64,000 bases of DNA from a virus, in the IMG/VR virus record IMGVR_UViG_3300005842_000485, positions 1 through 64,000 of that record. One strand, written 5' to 3'. How positions within the stretch are numbered: the first letter of the stretch is position 1; each line of letters begins with the position of its first letter. This document shows positions 54,888 to 62,975 of the stretch, one piece after another. A program made the translations under genes and the position numbers. The notes under the pieces are model-generated. The model did no database searches and was not told the DNA's origin. It was given only the letters and a program-made list of their open reading frames with translations.

Positions 54888-55166
54888 TTAGCGGCCCTTC
54901 CTCTTCTTGGCGGGAGCGTCTTCGGACTGCGCCTCTTCGGACGCGGCAGCGGAAGGGGCAGACGGCGACTCTTCATCAGCCGTCTGTTCGGGGATGGCGA
55001 CGGCCACGGGCGATTCCGGATCATCTTTCCTCGGTGCGACGGGGGCCTCGGCGTCTTCGGAACGCGTTTCCACGACCGACCAGCCTACTTGCCCGATAAA
55101 TTGGGCGGCTTCCTCATCGGTGAACCACGATTCAACGCCACCTGGATTGCGGAGCTTCTTCAACAT
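54888..55166 (-). CDS. Small protein downstream of capsid (92 aa)
   Basis: From ATG 55166. Starts 'MLKKLRNPGGVESWFTDEEA', a compact domain of ~45 residues, then an acidic Pro/Ala/Glu tail ending 'KKRKGR'. Similar short proteins follow capsid genes and may bind the capsid lattice. Unknown. Confidence 0.5.
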   Translation of the reverse strand: MLKKLRNPGGVESWFTDEEAAQFIGQVGWSVVETRSEDAEAPVAPRKDDPESPVAVAIPEQTADEESPSAPSAAASEEAQSEDAPAKKRKGR

Positions 55167-55193
55167 ACTAGGGGAGAGGTTATTGGGATGTGA

Positions 55194-55220
55194 CGGAGGA
55201 GAACGTAGCATTCTCCTCCG
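55194..55220 (-). terminator. Attenuator hairpin after the capsid gene
   Basis: 10-bp stem CGGAGGAGAA/TTCTCCTCCG with loop CGTAGCA, 21 bases after the capsid stop. Probably lowers expression downstream of the abundant capsid protein. Confidence 0.55.
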
Positions 55221-55241
55221 GTACACGCCAGGAACCTCTAT

Positions 55242-56153
55242 TTAGGCGCCGTACACATACAGACCGAGCGTCGGGCGCACGACCTTCACGCCGTAGAGGA
55301 CGTCGTAGGTCATGATCGTCGCGAGGTCCTTGTGGCTCCACGAAGCGGTGAAGCGGATGCCCATCTTCGTCTGCGGGTCGGAGGCCACCGCGCTCATGAC
55401 AGCGCCGGAAAACTCGTTGCTCGGGCTGTAGAGCGGCGCAGAGGCCAAGGCCAGCGCGTCGGGGTTGAACGCGAGGTTCTTGTCACCGGCGGGGCTACCA
55501 GTCCGCGAGATGTTCTGGTCCACGTAGATGTCGAAGCCGAAGAGCGAGGTGAGCTTCGCGTTCTGGACAGCCGAGGGCGAGCCCACCGTGTTCGCCTGGA
55601 CGAAGAGGCTCTGGCCGAGCAGGTCGCTCTGGCTCTGGGAGCCGATGACGAGGACATTGCCGGTCGGCGACTTCGCGTCGATGAGGCGCTTGTTCGCGAG
55701 CCGCAGCCCCGCGGGATCGATCGCGGTGCCCTGCGTGCCAACGGCGGTGCCGGTGAAGTTCGCGGCTTCGGCGATGAGATCGGCGTCGATCTGGTTCGCG
55801 AGCGACTTCATTGCGGCGTCCGTGAACGCCTGCATCTTGTCGTCGATCATCAGGGTCTTCGCGACATCCTCGGTGGCGACGGACGACTCGTAGTGCTTGT
55901 TCAGCACGACTTGGACGTTCGAGAACGTCGGCGTCTGAAGCGTGATCTCGGTCTGCACCGCCTTGGCGTTCGCCGCGATGGTGAGCGAGTTGAGGATGTT
56001 GACGGTGTTGCCCTTTTGTTTGAACTCGGAGTCCCAAGTGCGGGACACGATGCCCGGAAGGACAACGTTGTTTGAGAGGGCGACGAGGGCTTTGTTGGCC
56101 CAAATCTGCGGGATATTGGCCGCAGCAGTCGTCGCGGAAATGGTGTTCGCCAT
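55242..56153 (-). CDS. Major capsid protein
   Basis: 303 residues, starts 'MANTISATTAAANIPQIWAN' with 'NVVLPGIVSRTWDSEFKQKG' and 'VNILNSLTI', then 'VLNKHYESSVATEDVAKTLM', features of P22-coat-like (HK97-fold) capsid proteins. Length, position after the scaffold gene and CU-rich leader fit. Ends 'YDVLYGVKVVRPTLGLYVYG'. Forms the icosahedral shell. Confidence 0.85.
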   Translation of the reverse strand: MANTISATTAAANIPQIWANKALVALSNNVVLPGIVSRTWDSEFKQKGNTVNILNSLTIAANAKAVQTEITLQTPTFSNVQVVLNKHYESSVATEDVAKTLMIDDKMQAFTDAAMKSLANQIDADLIAEAANFTGTAVGTQGTAIDPAGLRLANKRLIDAKSPTGNVLVIGSQSQSDLLGQSLFVQANTVGSPSAVQNAKLTSLFGFDIYVDQNISRTGSPAGDKNLAFNPDALALASAPLYSPSNEFSGAVMSAVASDPQTKMGIRFTASWSHKDLATIMTYDVLYGVKVVRPTLGLYVYGA

Positions 56154-56172
56154 GTGGGGCGTAGGGGGGTAA

Positions 56173-56964
56173 TTACGTGGTGATGCGCCCCTCCTTCACC
56201 GCCTTGTCGATCTCGGGTTGATGTGCCTTGTAGAAGGCAAAGTCCTCGATCTGCTGGCGGCTGAACGTCGTTGCTCCTGCAACCGCAGCGGGACTTGTCG
56301 CGGCCGATCCAGCTCCGGCTTTACCGGAGAAGGGAGACTTCGCGATGTAGTCGTTCGCTGCGAGGAATTGCTGGACTTTGGCGTGGAGGGGGGTGCCAAC
56401 GTCGCCGTCCACGACGACCTCTTTGGTCGCGGGATCGACGCTGACGGTGTGCTTATTCTTGAAGAGGACGACGGCCGCTTCCGCATTCTCGGCGGTATCC
56501 GAGAAGAGGGCGAGCAGCGCGTTGTCGATCTTCGATGTCTCGATCGCTTTCTTCAGTTGGTCGCGTTCGGCCTCGGCTGCGGCCTTGGCTTCTTCAAGCG
56601 TCTTCCGGTCGCGTTCGGCCTTCTCGCGATCGAGGGCGATGATCTTCTCAAACTCGCCCTTCTCTTCGAGGCGCTTGCGCTCCTTCTCTTCCTGCTCCCG
56701 TTTCACCGCGTCTTCTTTGTCGCGGTAGGACTTCAGGAGGTCGTCGCGCTCTTTCAACTGGGTCTGCCAGTTCGCTTCGGCGTCTTCACGCGCTTTCTTC
56801 TCTCGCGCGACGCGCTTCGAGATCATCTCGTCGATCTCGGCTTGGGTAAGAGCTTTCGTCTCCGGTTTATCGCCATCCGTGGGCGCCTGCGCTGGGTCCG
56901 CGGCAGGGGGCGTGGTGACCGGCTCCGTTGCGGGAGGGGTCGCAGTGTTTGGCTCTTCAGCCAT
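56173..56964 (-). CDS. Capsid scaffolding protein
   Basis: 263 residues from ATG 56964. Acidic Pro/Thr-rich start, then ~110 residues of strongly charged coiled coil ('KEKKA'-like, e.g. 'VAREKKAREDAEANW', 'KREQEEKERKRLEEKGEFEK') and a C-terminal hairpin-like region ('FAFYKAHQPEIDKAVKEGR'). This is the normal form of scaffolding proteins, and it lies directly before the capsid gene. Guides shell assembly and is removed later. Confidence 0.8.
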   Translation of the reverse strand: MAEEPNTATPPATEPVTTPPAADPAQAPTDGDKPETKALTQAEIDEMISKRVAREKKAREDAEANWQTQLKERDDLLKSYRDKEDAVKREQEEKERKRLEEKGEFEKIIALDREKAERDRKTLEEAKAAAEAERDQLKKAIETSKIDNALLALFSDTAENAEAAVVLFKNKHTVSVDPATKEVVVDGDVGTPLHAKVQQFLAANDYIAKSPFSGKAGAGSAATSPAAVAGATTFSRQQIEDFAFYKAHQPEIDKAVKEGRITT

Positions 56965-57057
56965 AGGAGTAGTGAGGAATGAAATGCCGTGTGTACGTGC
57001 GTCCACGCGCAGGAGGGGCCTGCCCTGCGAGCAGTAAGGTCTGATTGCTAGATGGAA

Positions 57058-57076
57058 CCGCCGTTCAATTCGGCGG
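57058..57076 (-). terminator. Hairpin before the scaffold gene
   Basis: 6-bp stem CCGCCG/CGGCGG with loop TTCAATT, 80 bases downstream of the protease stop on the minus strand. The gap also contains a weak TTGACG-N17-GTGAAGT promoter-like pair (57159-57130). Confidence 0.35.
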
Positions 57077-57155
57077 GACTGGATGTGAAGGATCGCTGTG
57101 ACGCTGCGTGTGGATGCGCTGTCAGGCTTACTTCACGGTCGATGCGCGGGGGCCG

Positions 57156-57761
57156 TCAACACTCGAACGAATGAGAGACAGAGACGGAGGTGATGAGCCG
57201 GGGCGCGCCAATGTGGGTTGCGAGTCCGTGCTTCTTCGCGTCACGGGCGTTCCAGTACAGGTCTGCATGTTTGTTCTGGTCGATGAGTTTCGTGAAGTAG
57301 CCGGCGGGCTTCCCGCAGCTCTTCGCGACGCGCGAATAGACCACGTCTTGCAGTCGCTCAAGCTCCTTCACGTCCACCTTCATGTCCTCCGTCTTGCCAC
57401 CGATCTCGGAAGAGATGTCATGGAGCATGAACGTGGCGGAGGGCGCGGCGTAGCGTTGATGCCCGAGCGCAAAGAGGAGCGCGCCGCAGCTCATCGCTTT
57501 CGATTCGCAGATGGTGATGACGGGGAGCGTCGCACTGTCGATGATCGCGACCATTCCGAGAAGGGCGTAGGCATCGCCGCCGTAGGAATCGATGACCACA
57601 GGGATGACGGGCTGCCCGGTTTCGTGGGCACGGGACATCTCTTCCCCAAACCGCCCCAGGCTCGGTTCATCAAAGTCATTGACGGTGACTACGACCGGCC
57701 GACGCACCATGTCTTCGAGCTTCGATGGTAGAAGGCCATGGCCAGCTTGGAGGATGACGTT
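57156..57761 (-). CDS. ClpP/SppA-type prohead protease
   Basis: 201 residues from GTG 57761. The crotonase-fold serine protease signature is visible: 'VIDSYGGDAYALLGMVAII' , the nucleophile region 'CESKAMSCGALLFALG' and the His in 'TFMLHDIS', then 'AGYFTKLIDQNKHADLYWNA'. A TTG at 57827 is unlikely because it is part of the promoter -35 box. Expected to process the scaffold or capsid precursors. Confidence 0.82.
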   Translation of the reverse strand, partial: NVILQAGHGLLPSKLEDMVRRPVVVTVNDFDEPSLGRFGEEMSRAHETGQPVIPVVIDSYGGDAYALLGMVAIIDSATLPVITICESKAMSCGALLFALGHQRYAAPSATFMLHDISSEIGGKTEDMKVDVKELERLQDVVYSRVAKSCGKPAGYFTKLIDQNKHADLYWNARDAKKHGLATHIGAPRLITSVSVSHSFEC

Positions 57762-57797
57762 CACGCTCCGGGTCGGGAAAGAAGTGGGGCACCCCTC

Positions 57798-57827
57798 ACG
57801 TTGCGTGTCGCGGAGCCGGACGGTCAA
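57798..57827 (-). promoter_or_regulatory. Promoter TTGACC-N17-GCAACGT
   Basis: Minus strand TTGACC (57827-57822), 17 bases, GCAACGT (57804-57798). Predicted start ~30 bases before GTG 57761. Confidence 0.55.
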
Positions 57828-57849
57828 ACGACGGTTAACGGCATGCAGA

Positions 57850-57879
57850 CGCGGAGCGCGGTAGATACCGCGCTCCGCG
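57850..57879 (-). terminator. Strong terminator after the secreted-protein gene
   Basis: 14-bp perfect stem CGCGGAGCGCGGTA/TACCGCGCTCCGCG around GA, 11 bases after the 57891 stop. It isolates the secreted-protein gene from the protease gene. Confidence 0.75.
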
Positions 57880-57890
57880 AGACTCGTGGG

Positions 57891-58814
57891 CTACAGGGGC
57901 TTGGGAGCGGCGATGTACGGCTTGTGCGTCGCCTCCCACATCTTTTCCTCAATCCACCGATGCAGTTCGGCATTGCGCTGGCTGGCGGGTTTCGCGTCGA
58001 GGAGGTCTTTCACGCGTGCCATCAACTCAACCTCTTCCTTGTACGGTCCATCAACCCAGACCAGATCAGCAGATGTTCCAGTCTTCGTTGGGATGACAAC
58101 CTTCTCGACGACGAGCTTCACTGGAGAACCCTCCGGGTCTTTCAGGATGTCGATGACGGTTTCCACAACTTCCTGCCAGTCCGTCGGGTTGTGTGAAAGC
58201 TCCTTCTTCGGAATCTGACATTTCGGACGCGGCCATCCGCTCTTATAGCGGGCCTTCACCGCAACGGCGGCTGCTTGAAGTTCCTTGAGTTGCTGCTCGT
58301 AGGTAAGGGTAGATGGCTTGTGTGACGCAGCCATTTGCGATGGCAAATTCGGGCACGCGTGACTCCCGACCTTTACGGCGTCACTTTTGGTTGTCTTGCT
58401 ACCATCACCGTGGTCAACGTGACCGTTCACATTAGCGACAGATGACGAACTGCCGGTGGATGTCCGCCCGATCACCGCTGGTGTCGGTCGCTCGGTGGCC
58501 TTCGGCTTCGGGTCAGGTTTGGGCTTTTCCTTCGGTTTGTCCGGCTTCTGGTCGGGCGCGGTATATGTTGGGTGCTCTCCAGACATCTGAACGCTCGGCG
58601 CGCTCGGAGTGTTATGACTTGGCTGTTCGCGATCCACGTGCCCGACACTAGGATCGACCTGATGACCACCGCCACCCGCTCCGCCTGCTGAACCACCGCC
58701 GCCTCCTTCGCCCGTCATGCGGACAGACGGTCCGCCCAGACGCTCCGCGAACGCTAGGTGCGTCGGTAGCAAGCCAACGCAGAGAATGAGAAAGGCGATA
58801 CATGTACGTCGCAT
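57891..58814 (-). CDS. Secreted hypothetical protein inside the head operon
   Basis: 307 residues from ATG 58814 with a good SD (GAAGGAG). A signal peptide ('AFLILCVGLLPTHLAFA') is followed by a ~120-residue Gly/Pro/Lys-rich disordered region (GEGGGGG, 'KPKEKPKPDPKPKATERPTP') and a C-terminal ~130-residue domain ('LTYEQQLKELQAAAVAVKAR', 'ELHRWIEEKMWEATHKPYIA'). It is not a morphogenesis protein; it looks like a moron gene. Function unknown. Confidence 0.65.
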   Translation of the reverse strand: MRRTCIAFLILCVGLLPTHLAFAERLGGPSVRMTGEGGGGGSAGGAGGGGHQVDPSVGHVDREQPSHNTPSAPSVQMSGEHPTYTAPDQKPDKPKEKPKPDPKPKATERPTPAVIGRTSTGSSSSVANVNGHVDHGDGSKTTKSDAVKVGSHACPNLPSQMAASHKPSTLTYEQQLKELQAAAVAVKARYKSGWPRPKCQIPKKELSHNPTDWQEVVETVIDILKDPEGSPVKLVVEKVVIPTKTGTSADLVWVDGPYKEEVELMARVKDLLDAKPASQRNAELHRWIEEKMWEATHKPYIAAPKPL

Positions 58815-58961
58815 GGTTGCTCCTTCATACTGCGACGACAGACAAAGGCAATCGGTACGCCTACCAAGCCCAGCAGCCGCCAAGAATGGCAACTGCGTTT
58901 CCAAGATCAGGTGGACTTCACCGGATTGACACACGGCTGTGGTCGATTCGGCATCGGCGCC

Positions 58962-59771
58962 CTACGCAGCTTCGACGTAGTGATCCACGTCGAGCCAGCA
59001 GCGGCAATTCGGGTCAGACAGTGCATCCAAGGCTTCGGATACGGGCCGCGCTTCGGAAATTTGGATTTCGACTTCATCTTCGACGAAGAACTGGCCCTCT
59101 AACGCTTCGTGGCTGTCTCTCACCCGGTCATCGCCCTGCGTGTGGTAGATGAGGACGGTGATGATCCCGGTCTCTTTGCGGATGAGGTAGGCAGCTTCTT
59201 CGGCCACGCGGCCGTTGAGCCGCGTGAGCTCGGACTGGACGAGACGGCGCGCAGCGTAGGCCGGGCCCGCGGCGCCGGTGGACACTCCGACGTAATACTG
59301 CTCGACGGCGTGGATGAGATGCTCTGGGGCCGCGCCCTGCCGCAAGCCCAAGACGAAGCGCTGGCGAAGCGCCGTGCGTTCTGCTCCGCTCAGAAGCGAG
59401 ATGCGTTGCCCGACGTTCTTTCCTGCGATGACGGCGCGTTCGGCTTGCTGCGTCAGCCGTTGGATCGTCTTCGTGGAGAAGATGGGGACAGCAGAGCGGG
59501 CGGCTTGATAGCGCAGCGTGGCATCCGCAATCCCTTCGTACCCGGACGCCAGCTGTGAACGGAGTGCTGCGCGTTGCGCCGCGAGGACGCCATCGGTGGC
59601 GCGCATGAGCGGCGCGAGGCTGCGGATGCCGGAGGGCTGAAGCTCTCGAATCGCATCGACGAGCTCTCCAGGTGTCGAGGCGACCACCCGGACAGCACCG
59701 CGCTCCGTCCGCAAGTAGGTACGGAGGAGCTGCAGGCGGTACTGCGCCGCAGCGGGAGGAAGCTGCGGCAC
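58962..59771 (-). CDS. Minor capsid / head morphogenesis protein (Mu gpF-like)
   Basis: 269 residues. Helical body ('AARRLVQSELTRLNGRVAEE') and the C-terminal signature 'DDRVRDS.EALEGQFF' then 'DPNCRCWLDV', typical of the SPP1 gp7 / Mu gpF family. These proteins sit at the portal vertex inside the head and help DNA ejection or assembly. Located directly after the portal gene as usual. Confidence 0.88.
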   Translation of the reverse strand: MPQLPPAAAQYRLQLLRTYLRTERGAVRVVASTPGELVDAIRELQPSGIRSLAPLMRATDGVLAAQRAALRSQLASGYEGIADATLRYQAARSAVPIFSTKTIQRLTQQAERAVIAGKNVGQRISLLSGAERTALRQRFVLGLRQGAAPEHLIHAVEQYYVGVSTGAAGPAYAARRLVQSELTRLNGRVAEEAAYLIRKETGIITVLIYHTQGDDRVRDSHEALEGQFFVEDEVEIQISEARPVSEALDALSDPNCRCWLDVDHYVEAA

Positions 59772-59774
59772 GGG

Positions 59775-61256
59775 CTACGCGGCAGGACTGATAGTCGCCT
59801 GGGTATCGCGGCCTGCCACGGCTTCCGATGCCTGGGAGAAGCTCTTCGTCAGCGCTTGCTCGAGCTGGTTATCGTCTGGGGTTGTGTCGATCTCTTCGTC
59901 GATCTTGGTGTCGGTCGCTTCGTCGAGGCCAGGGAAGGTCTCGTCCACAACGCGTTTCTTCACCAAGCGATTGAAGGTGGGTGAGACGTTGAGACTAAAG
60001 AGGCCCAGCGATTCGTCGATGGTGTCCGCAAGCGTCGTGACGTTGAAATCCGTTGGGTAGGTGATGGAGACGGGCACCTCGTCCTTGTTCATCCACTTGT
60101 AGAAAAGCCGGATGATCTTGCGCTCGCCGTCTTCGAGGTTCTTGGCGATCTTCGCGAAGGCGCTGTTGGACTCGTGGAACTCGTAGGCATGGGCGATCCC
60201 GGATTTCTCGGACGAGGTGCTCTTTCGGTCCTGGAGCTTCGCCATCTCGATCAGCTCACGGTGGGCGTCCTCGATCCGCTGCATGATGATCTCGGCGGGA
60301 TTCGAGGGCGGTGTGATGTAGGAGGGCGGGCTCGTGCCGGCAGGGAAGAACAGCCCCTTCTGCGTGCCGAGCGCTTGCGTGAGCGATTTGATCTTTTCCG
60401 GGGTCGTCTCCCCGTCGATCGGGAGCGCGAGGATATTGAATGCCTGGCGGTACAAAAACTCGTCCAGGAGCGATTGGTAGTTGTAGATGGCCCGGTTGAG
60501 GATCGAGGTATCGACGACGACCGACTCGCCGACTTCGAGGTACTGCAAGTGTTCCTTCGCCGGCGTGAACACGGCAGGGACTTCACCGAGGCCATGATCG
60601 CCGCGGTCGAGTTCTTGGCCATCCTCGTTGTGGACGATGAACTCCGTTCGCGTCCAGGTGCGGTAAATCTTCGTGGGTGTAACCCGAGAGGCGAATGGCG
60701 CCGAGGTATCTGCGGCCGTCTCGCAGACGCGAACCCAGAGGTAGCTGCCGTTCGCGTCGATTGCCCAGTCCACGACCTCAAGGGGGCTGTAGACGCGCAG
60801 GTAGGGACGTATGCCGAGGGTGCGGTCTTGGCGGCGGGTCTTGGATTTCGTTGCGTCGCTCGGCAGGTCAACGATGGTCACCGTGTGGCCTTGGATCATG
60901 CCGACCTTGCCCACCTGCTCGGCCATGATCTGTGAAAGCGGCGTCCCCTTGCGGTCGGCATCGTTCTCAAACTCCCGGAAGAGCGCGTCGTCAGTCTGGC
61001 GTTCGATGGGCTCCTTGAAGATGAAGGACGAGTAGATGTCCACCTGCTTGCGGACGAGGTTCGTGAAGGTCGCGCGGTTCAGCCGATCCCCGTAGTCATG
61101 CTCGGTTTCGCGGGCATGCCGGAACAGGTAGGCGGACTTTCGGGTGTACGTGTCGCCGCCTTGGTAGGAGTCCACGTAAAACTCCCAATCGGGCGAAAGC
61201 TGCTGATAGAGAGGGTGCGTCTCCTTCAGACGCGCAGCGATGCTGCTGTCGGCCAT
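59775..61256 (-). CDS. Portal protein
   Basis: 493 residues. Portal-like features include 'HDYGDRLNRATFTNLVRKQV' near the N-terminus, 'VYSPLEVVDWAIDANGSYLW', and the clip/stem region 'EFLYRQAFNILALPIDGETT' followed by the C-terminal acidic tail. Resembles the SPP1 gp6 / DUF4055 group. It forms the dodecameric DNA channel at the head vertex. Located between terminase and gpF-like gene. Confidence 0.85.
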   Translation of the reverse strand: MADSSIAARLKETHPLYQQLSPDWEFYVDSYQGGDTYTRKSAYLFRHARETEHDYGDRLNRATFTNLVRKQVDIYSSFIFKEPIERQTDDALFREFENDADRKGTPLSQIMAEQVGKVGMIQGHTVTIVDLPSDATKSKTRRQDRTLGIRPYLRVYSPLEVVDWAIDANGSYLWVRVCETAADTSAPFASRVTPTKIYRTWTRTEFIVHNEDGQELDRGDHGLGEVPAVFTPAKEHLQYLEVGESVVVDTSILNRAIYNYQSLLDEFLYRQAFNILALPIDGETTPEKIKSLTQALGTQKGLFFPAGTSPPSYITPPSNPAEIIMQRIEDAHRELIEMAKLQDRKSTSSEKSGIAHAYEFHESNSAFAKIAKNLEDGERKIIRLFYKWMNKDEVPVSITYPTDFNVTTLADTIDESLGLFSLNVSPTFNRLVKKRVVDETFPGLDEATDTKIDEEIDTTPDDNQLEQALTKSFSQASEAVAGRDTQATISPAA

Positions 61257-61313
61257 GCGTGGTGCGGGGGAATCACTGGAACCCTAGCGGTGCTTGCGGA
61301 AGGCCGTCGAGCC

Positions 61314-62906
61314 TTAGCCGTCGAACGTGAAGGTGGAAACCATGGAGGCGAGGCCGACTTCCTCGGCGAGCATAAGGCAGTAGACGACGACATCCATCGC
61401 GTCATCGTGCTTCGGCTTGATCTTGCCGTCTCGGGTGTAGCCGCAGACCTCATCGACCGCGAAGGCATGCTTTTGCTTCTGCATGTAGACGCGGCCTTGC
61501 TCGAACGTCGGCTGGTGCCTGGTGAGCCGGAAGATCTTGTCGGTGACCGGGCGTAGCTCGCGGGTCGGGATTGAGAGGCCTGCGGCGGTTGCGGCGCGGT
61601 CGATGCCTTGCTTGAGCGCTTTCTGGTACATGACAGTCTCGATGCCGAGCGTCTGGATGCGATCTCCGACGCGCTGCCGCCATTCGACGTGCTTCTGTAC
61701 TGCCCCCGTCACTTGGCGGTCGTAGGGCATCCGGTCGTGGATGAAGTCGAGGAACCACCGCGTCCCGTTCGGGTGCGCGGCCATGACCCCCATGGCGAAG
61801 AAGTCGGCCGTGTTCTTCTCCGAGATGGCCGGATCGATGGCTTCATACAGCAGGCATTCCGAGAGCTTCACGACCACGCCGTTGTGGCCGATGAGGTACG
61901 TCTCTGTTTTGCCATCTTCGACCACGGTCTCCAGCCGGAAGTCGTGGATCTGCGTGGGCGTGACAATCTGGTTGCCCGATGCAACCGGCTCGCTCTGGAA
62001 CTCGGTCGCGAACCGTGTCGATCCGATCAGGCGACGGGTGCTCCAGAGATCGAAGTAGTCGTGGCGCGCCGGCCACAGCACCACCGCACCCGTATCCATC
62101 GCATCCCGATGCGCTTCGTAGAATGCGCGCGAGGCGTCCACACCCACGCCCCCGTCGTTCTGCGCTCGGGCCCAGACGACGGCGCACTCCTCCCAGAGGG
62201 CTTGGTTGGTGGGCTCGCGGATAATCGCTTGCTTCTTGATGACCTGGTAGCCGCCAGACGCGGCCACGCGCGCCATCGCTGCGTCTTCGTGCAGCATCGT
62301 TCCGACCCAGATCACGCGTCCGACGTGCGGATCGCGCATCGGGAAGATCTCGGCTTCCCACCACTCTTGCGTGTTGTCGCGCAGGTCGGTGGTGGCGATG
62401 GTCTTCAGGTTCTCAATGTCGTCGCCGAGAACGAGATCAGGACGCTGTTCCTCGTCACGAGACCCACGGTCAGAGGAGCCGTGCGACGAACAGGAAATCT
62501 GGCCACCGGAGGCGAAGACTAGTTCGTGCCCGTTGTCCGTCTCGATCTTGAGTTCTTGGCCGAAGTCACGGAGAAGTCGCGCATATCGGCCGTTCTTATT
62601 GGTGGCCGCACGGCGGATGTTGCGCAAGATCTTCGTGGCCTGCTTGTCGGTTTCGGAGAAGAGGATCTGGTAGCGCTTCCTAGCTGTGACGTGATTCCAG
62701 AGTGGATAGATCAGCGACACCCACGTGGTCTTCGCGTGGTCGCGCGGCCAGTAGACGACGAGATGCCCATTGCCGCCTTGGAGTTCCTTGATGATCTCCA
62801 GGTGGAAGTCCGGAATCGGGCCAGAGATGTAGTGTGGGAAGTAGTACGCGCCGAAGACCGCAAGAGAATTGCGGGCAATCTTCCGCGCTAGCCTCGGTAC
62901 GAACGT
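61314..62906 (-). CDS. terL: Large terminase subunit
   Basis: About 530 residues. ATPase: Walker A-like 'YWPRDHAKTTW', then 'YQILFSETDKQATKILRN' and Walker B-like 'RPDLVLGDDIEN'. Nuclease: 'YEAIDPAISEKNTADFFAMG' and 'KHDDAMDVVVYCLM'. The Walker A lies upstream of the first GTG (62720), and between it and the in-frame stop at 62933-62931 there is no ATG, GTG or TTG. I place the start at ACG 62906, ~20 bases from the predicted transcription start; ATT 62879 is an alternative. Packages phage DNA. No small subunit gene recognised. Confidence 0.85.
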   Translation of the reverse strand, partial: TFVPRLARKIARNSLAVFGAYYFPHYISGPIPDFHLEIIKELQGGNGHLVVYWPRDHAKTTWVSLIYPLWNHVTARKRYQILFSETDKQATKILRNIRRAATNKNGRYARLLRDFGQELKIETDNGHELVFASGGQISCSSHGSSDRGSRDEEQRPDLVLGDDIENLKTIATTDLRDNTQEWWEAEIFPMRDPHVGRVIWVGTMLHEDAAMARVAASGGYQVIKKQAIIREPTNQALWEECAVVWARAQNDGGVGVDASRAFYEAHRDAMDTGAVVLWPARHDYFDLWSTRRLIGSTRFATEFQSEPVASGNQIVTPTQIHDFRLETVVEDGKTETYLIGHNGVVVKLSECLLYEAIDPAISEKNTADFFAMGVMAAHPNGTRWFLDFIHDRMPYDRQVTGAVQKHVEWRQRVGDRIQTLGIETVMYQKALKQGIDRAATAAGLSIPTRELRPVTDKIFRLTRHQPTFEQGRVYMQKQKHAFAVDEVCGYTRDGKIKPKHDDAMDVVVYCLMLAEEVGLASMVSTFTFDG

Positions 62907-62932
62907 ATGGGGCGAATGTGAATGCTGCCCTT

Positions 62933-62962
62933 ACGCTGCCTATGGCTTACGGGAGCGGTCAA
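62933..62962 (-). promoter_or_regulatory. Terminase promoter TTGACC-N17-GCAGCGT
   Basis: Minus strand TTGACC (62962-62957), 17 bases, GCAGCGT (62939-62933). Predicted transcription start near 62926, so translation of terminase must begin downstream of that point. Confidence 0.6.
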
Positions 62963-62975
62963 CGCGCCGGAGCGG

